Shown piece after piece: positions 3,436-5,936 of a stretch of DNA of 5,936 nucleotides. The stretch is taken from assembly GCA_029785625.1 (NCBI GenBank), contig JAFLZI010000030.1, positions 1 through 5,936 of the forward strand, written 5' to 3'. Made by a program: the position numbers and the translations under genes. This DNA comes from Nitrososphaerota archaeon. GTDB taxonomy: Archaea; Thermoproteota; Nitrososphaeria; Nitrososphaerales; UBA183. Positions within the stretch are counted from its first letter, which is position 1; each line of letters starts with the position of its first letter. The notes under the pieces are model-generated. The model ran no database searches. It was given only the letters and a program-made list of their open reading frames with translations, and was not told the DNA's origin.

Positions 3436-5936
3436 ATGTCCGCCCAGACCCAGGCACAGACCACCGGCCTCGCAGAGAAGCTGGCCGCGCTGACCAGGCC
3501 GGTGATGGAGGCGGACGAGTCCCTGCTCGCCTCCGCGGCCTACGACGGGGACAGGCGGAAGGCGATACTGAAGCTCTACGACCAGAAGGCGGGGAGGTTC
3601 TGGCTCTGGGAGGACAACACCGGCCACCGCCCCTACTGCTTCACCAGGCTCCCCATGGAGGAGCTTTCGGCGGTCAGGGCCCGCAAGGACGTGGTGGAGA
3701 TCGTCGAGGAGGAGAAGCTCGACCTGCTCACTGACTCGAAGGCGAGGCTGAGGAAGATAGTCACCACCGACCCCCTCGCCATCGGCGGGGGGAACGACAG
3801 CATCCGCGACCAGATCAAGGCATGGGAGGCGGACATCAAGTACTACGAGAACTACGCCTACGACCTCGGGCTCCGGATGGGGACCTACTACAGGGTGGCA
3901 GGGGGGAAGGTGGTCCCTGTCAAGCACCCGGCCCCCGAGACGGTCACCCGGTCCCTGGAAGAGGTCGCGCGCCGGGACCCCAAGGAGTTCCAGCCCTACC
4001 TGGAGGAGTGGGCAGAGCTGCTGTCAGAGCCCCTGGCGGACTTCCGCAGGGCCGCCCTGGACATAGAGGTGGCCAACGAGTCGGGGAGGCTCCCCGACGT
4101 CGAGGATCCGAAGCGGCCGGTCATAGCAGTCTCCTTCGTGAACGACCACGAAAGGCTGGTCTACGTCCTGAGGTCGGGGAAGGGGACCGAAGGGCTGGAC
4201 GCCGCCGGCTTCGCCTACGCTGTCTTCGAAAATGAGGAGGACCTGCTCCGGGCCGTCTTCGCCAAGATCATGGACTACCCGGTCCTCGTGACCTTCAACG
4301 GCGACGACTTCGACCTGCGTTACCTCCAGCACAGGGCGGAGCGCCTGGGCATAGCGGAGGAGGAGGACCCCATCCAGCTCGAGCGGGTGGCGGCGTCGCT
4401 CAAGCACGGGATACACATCGACCTCTACCAGTTCTTCAGGAACAGGTCGATCCAGGTGTACGCCTTCGGCAACAAGTACGCCGAGCACACCCTCAACGGC
4501 ATATCCGAGGCCCTCCTCAACAGGTCCAAGATAGAGTTCGAGGGGGAGGTGGGGGACCTCCCACTGGCCGAGCTCGCGAAGTATTGCCTGAACGACTCGC
4601 AGCTGACCTACGACCTCACGTCCATGGGGGGGTCGGTGGTCATGAAGCTCCTGCAGGTGATCTCGAGGATAGGGAAGATGCCCATGAACGACGTCTCCAG
4701 GCTCGGGGTCTCCAACTGGATCAGGAGCATGCTCTTCTACGAGCACAGGAAGATAGGGGCCCTCATCCCGAGGCAGGACGAGCTGACCGAGAAGGGGGGA
4801 GCGTCTTCCCAGGCCATAATCAAGGGGAAGAAGTACAAGGGGGGGTTCGTGATCGAGCCGAAGCCCGGGGTCTACTTCGACGTGTCCGTCCTCGACTTCG
4901 CCAGCCTGTACCCTAGCCTCATCAAGGTCCACAACCTGTCCTACGAGACCGTCAACTGCACCCACCCGGAGTGCCGGGCCAACAAGATACCCGACACGTC
5001 ATCCTGGGAGTGCACCAGGAGGAAGGGGATCGTGAGCCTCGTCACCGGGTCGCTGAGAGACCTCAGGGTGGCGCACTACAAGCCTCTCACCAGAGACCAG
5101 AGCCTGTCCAAGGACGACCGCGACCTGTACAACGTGGTCTCCCAGGGGCTGAAGGTCTTCCTCAACGCGTGCTTCACCGGGGACACCTTCGTGGTCACCC
5201 CCCGGGGCGTCAGGAACATCAAGGAGATGAAGGTCGGGGACGAGGTCGTCAACGTAAATCCGAAGACACTGGAGGCGGAGGTCGACAAGGTCGTCGAAGT
5301 CCAGGCCTTCGCCTACGCCGGGGACCTCGTACACTTCAAGGACTCGGGTTTCGTGGACCTGATGGTCACCCCCAACCACAGGATGCTCACGGCGGACCGC
5401 CGCACCCCCCGGGGTTCCCCCGCCCTGTTCAGGACGGCCGAGGAAGTCGCCCGGCTGCCCAACATGTCCATACCGAAGCTGAAGGGCGGGGTCGAAGACC
5501 AGGCCCCTCAGCCCAAGGTGACGCTGCTCGACGCCGCGAAGCGGCTGGGGGCTTCCGCCAGCGTCCATCCTCCGGACCGAGAGCGGCTCGCCGACTGGCT
5601 CAGGACCCTCCCTGCAGCCCAGCGGAAGAAGCTAGGAGAGCACGGAGAGGCCTGCGAGGGCCGGGGGAGGGGGCGGCAGAGGGTCGGGCCGCACTGCAGG
5701 ATCCCCGCCGGCTCCCTCGCCGACGAGGACGTGGACGCGATCCAGTCGTGCGGAGGCACCGTGCTGGTGGAGGAGCCCGGCCCCTCGATGATCCCGGTCA
5801 GCTTCGACGGGGTGGACTTCGCGTCGCTCTGCGGACGGTACGTCGGCGGAGGGTCGCAGCGTGCAGACCGGCCGGGGGTGCACCAGGACGGGGGGGACCG
5901 GGGCGGAGCCGCGTCGTTCGTAGTCTCCCAGGGGGG
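3436..5936 (+). CDS. polB: Family B DNA polymerase (PolB1-like), intein-containing, 3' end outside window
   Basis: The replicative or repair DNA polymerase: template-directed 5'-3' synthesis with 3'-5' proofreading. The frame is open from ATG 3436 to the window end. Residues 1-195 form the N-terminal domain. The exonuclease domain has Exo I Leu-Asp-Ile-Glu (D209, E211), Exo II Phe-Asn-Gly-Asp-Asp-Phe-Asp (D293) and Exo III Tyr-Cys-Leu-Asn-Asp (Y383, D387). Polymerase motif A is Leu-Asp-Phe-Ala-Ser-Leu-Tyr-Pro-Ser (catalytic D487), and motif B begins at K573 in Gln-Gly-Leu-Lys-Val-Phe-Leu-Asn-Ala. All the key residues named are present. Between motifs A and B is a C-x4-C-x12-C cluster (C508, C513, C526), a possible metal site. 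After A578 the frame enters an intein at C579. The remainder of motif B, motif C (Asp-Thr-Asp) and the thumb are outside. No in-frame ATG, GTG or TTG lies just upstream, so this start is firm. The lineage resembles Thaumarchaeota by recall. Confidence 0.95.
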   Translation, partial: MSAQTQAQTTGLAEKLAALTRPVMEADESLLASAAYDGDRRKAILKLYDQKAGRFWLWEDNTGHRPYCFTRLPMEELSAVRARKDVVEIVEEEKLDLLTDSKARLRKIVTTDPLAIGGGNDSIRDQIKAWEADIKYYENYAYDLGLRMGTYYRVAGGKVVPVKHPAPETVTRSLEEVARRDPKEFQPYLEEWAELLSEPLADFRRAALDIEVANESGRLPDVEDPKRPVIAVSFVNDHERLVYVLRSGKGTEGLDAAGFAYAVFENEEDLLRAVFAKIMDYPVLVTFNGDDFDLRYLQHRAERLGIAEEEDPIQLERVAASLKHGIHIDLYQFFRNRSIQVYAFGNKYAEHTLNGISEALLNRSKIEFEGEVGDLPLAELAKYCLNDSQLTYDLTSMGGSVVMKLLQVISRIGKMPMNDVSRLGVSNWIRSMLFYEHRKIGALIPRQDELTEKGGASSQAIIKGKKYKGGFVIEPKPGVYFDVSVLDFASLYPSLIKVHNLSYETVNCTHPECRANKIPDTSSWECTRRKGIVSLVTGSLRDLRVAHYKPLTRDQSLSKDDRDLYNVVSQGLKVFLNACFTGDTFVVTPRGVRNIKEMKVGDEVVNVNPKTLEAEVDKVVEVQAFAYAGDLVHFKDSGFVDLMVTPNHRMLTADRRTPRGSPALFRTAEEVARLPNMSIPKLKGGVEDQAPQPKVTLLDAAKRLGASASVHPPDRERLADWLRTLPAAQRKKLGEHGEACEGRGRGRQRVGPHCRIPAGSLADEDVDAIQSCGGTVLVEEPGPSMIPVSFDGVDFASLCGRYVGGGSQRADRPGVHQDGGDRGGAASFVVSQG
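5170..5936 (+). mobile_element. Intein in polymerase motif B, N-terminal part with LAGLIDADG-type endonuclease region
   Basis: A self-splicing protein element translated in frame with the polymerase; after excision the two polymerase parts would be joined. The first residue is Cys (host numbering C579) in block A, Cys-Phe-Thr-Gly-Asp-Thr-Phe-Val-Val-Thr, followed by Lys-Val-Gly-Asp-Glu-Val (599-604), typical of Hint domains. Block B is Val-Thr-Pro-Asn-His (T645, H648), carrying the Thr-x-x-His residues of the first splicing step. A linker of about 120 residues follows, with an Arg/Gly-rich basic patch (742-749). Then comes Asp-Phe-Ala-Ser-Leu-Cys-Gly-Arg-Tyr-Val (794-803), matching LAGLIDADG block C. 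At least 255 codons are seen; the second LAGLIDADG motif and the C-terminal His-Asn splice junction are beyond the window, so splicing ability cannot be judged. Confidence 0.92.
5815..5856 (+). other. Degenerate LAGLIDADG block C of the intein endonuclease
   Basis: Residues 794-807 read Asp-Phe-Ala-Ser-Leu-Cys-Gly-Arg-Tyr-Val-Gly-Gly-Gly-Ser. In intein endonucleases this helix normally ends Tyr-(Val/Ile/Leu)-x-(Glu/Asp)-Gly-Ser, the acidic residue binding the catalytic metal. Here that place is Gly805 (codon GGA at 5848-5850), one base change from the Glu codon GAA. The flanking pattern, including Phe-Val-Val-Ser-Gln near the window end, still fits the family, so the domain is recognisable but probably impaired at this active site. 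Confidence 0.6.

Noticed and set aside
3316..3927. A 203-codon minus-strand open frame crossing the polymerase 5' end and its upstream spacer
   Set aside because: It overlaps the polymerase start and both predicted promoters, and its translation is low-complexity and without recognisable motifs.
4838..4848. Runs of seven G in the polymerase gene as possible frameshifting sites
   Set aside because: The runs are consecutive GGG glycine codons, and the polymerase frame continues correctly through conserved motifs on both sides.
4024..4965. A 313-codon minus-strand open frame opposite the polymerase
   Set aside because: It lies opposite the exonuclease and palm motifs of the polymerase, so its composition is dictated by that gene; no motif or promoter supports it.

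Overview
The window looks like a chromosomal segment of a high-GC archaeon. Three things point there. Promoters are short A/T islands about 25-35 bases before start codons, as expected for archaeal TATA boxes and leaderless or nearly leaderless mRNAs. Arg is often AGG and Ile often ATA. The largest gene encodes a family B DNA polymerase of the PolB1 type; its N-terminal half reads to me most like polymerases of Thaumarchaeota/Nitrososphaeria, but that lineage call rests on remembered similarity, not a search.

Layout. On the minus strand at the left edge are the first 45 codons of an unrecognised gene (1-137), 13 bases downstream of a DegT/DnrJ/EryC1/StrS sugar aminotransferase gene (151-1263) and probably co-transcribed with it. 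A 70-base spacer (1264-1333) with one A/T island separates the aminotransferase from a divergent plus-strand gene for a polytopic membrane protein resembling GT-C/GT87-type glycosyltransferases (1334-2383). Next comes a small plus-strand membrane protein (2400-2927), whose stop overlaps by 8 bases the stop of a convergent four-helix membrane protein gene (2920-3291 or 3312, minus). The aminotransferase and glycosyltransferase together suggest surface-glycan or N-glycan synthesis; the two small membrane proteins have no function I can name.

The right-hand 2.5 kb (3436 to the window end) is one open frame for the family B DNA polymerase. The 3'-5' exonuclease motifs I-III and polymerase motif A are intact. 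In motif B, directly after Lys-Val-Phe-Leu-Asn-Ala, the reading frame enters an intein at Cys579 (base 5170). Intein block A and block B are clear, and near the window end there is a recognisable LAGLIDADG block C whose catalytic acidic residue is replaced by Gly. The intein C-terminus, the rest of motif B, motif C and the thumb lie beyond the window.

The strongest candidate for something notable is this intein: placed in the polymerase active-site helix, apparently one residue off the familiar euryarchaeal motif-B site, carrying a homing endonuclease that appears to be decaying, and with Arg codon use unlike its host gene. No CRISPR, tRNA, rRNA or insertion sequence was seen.
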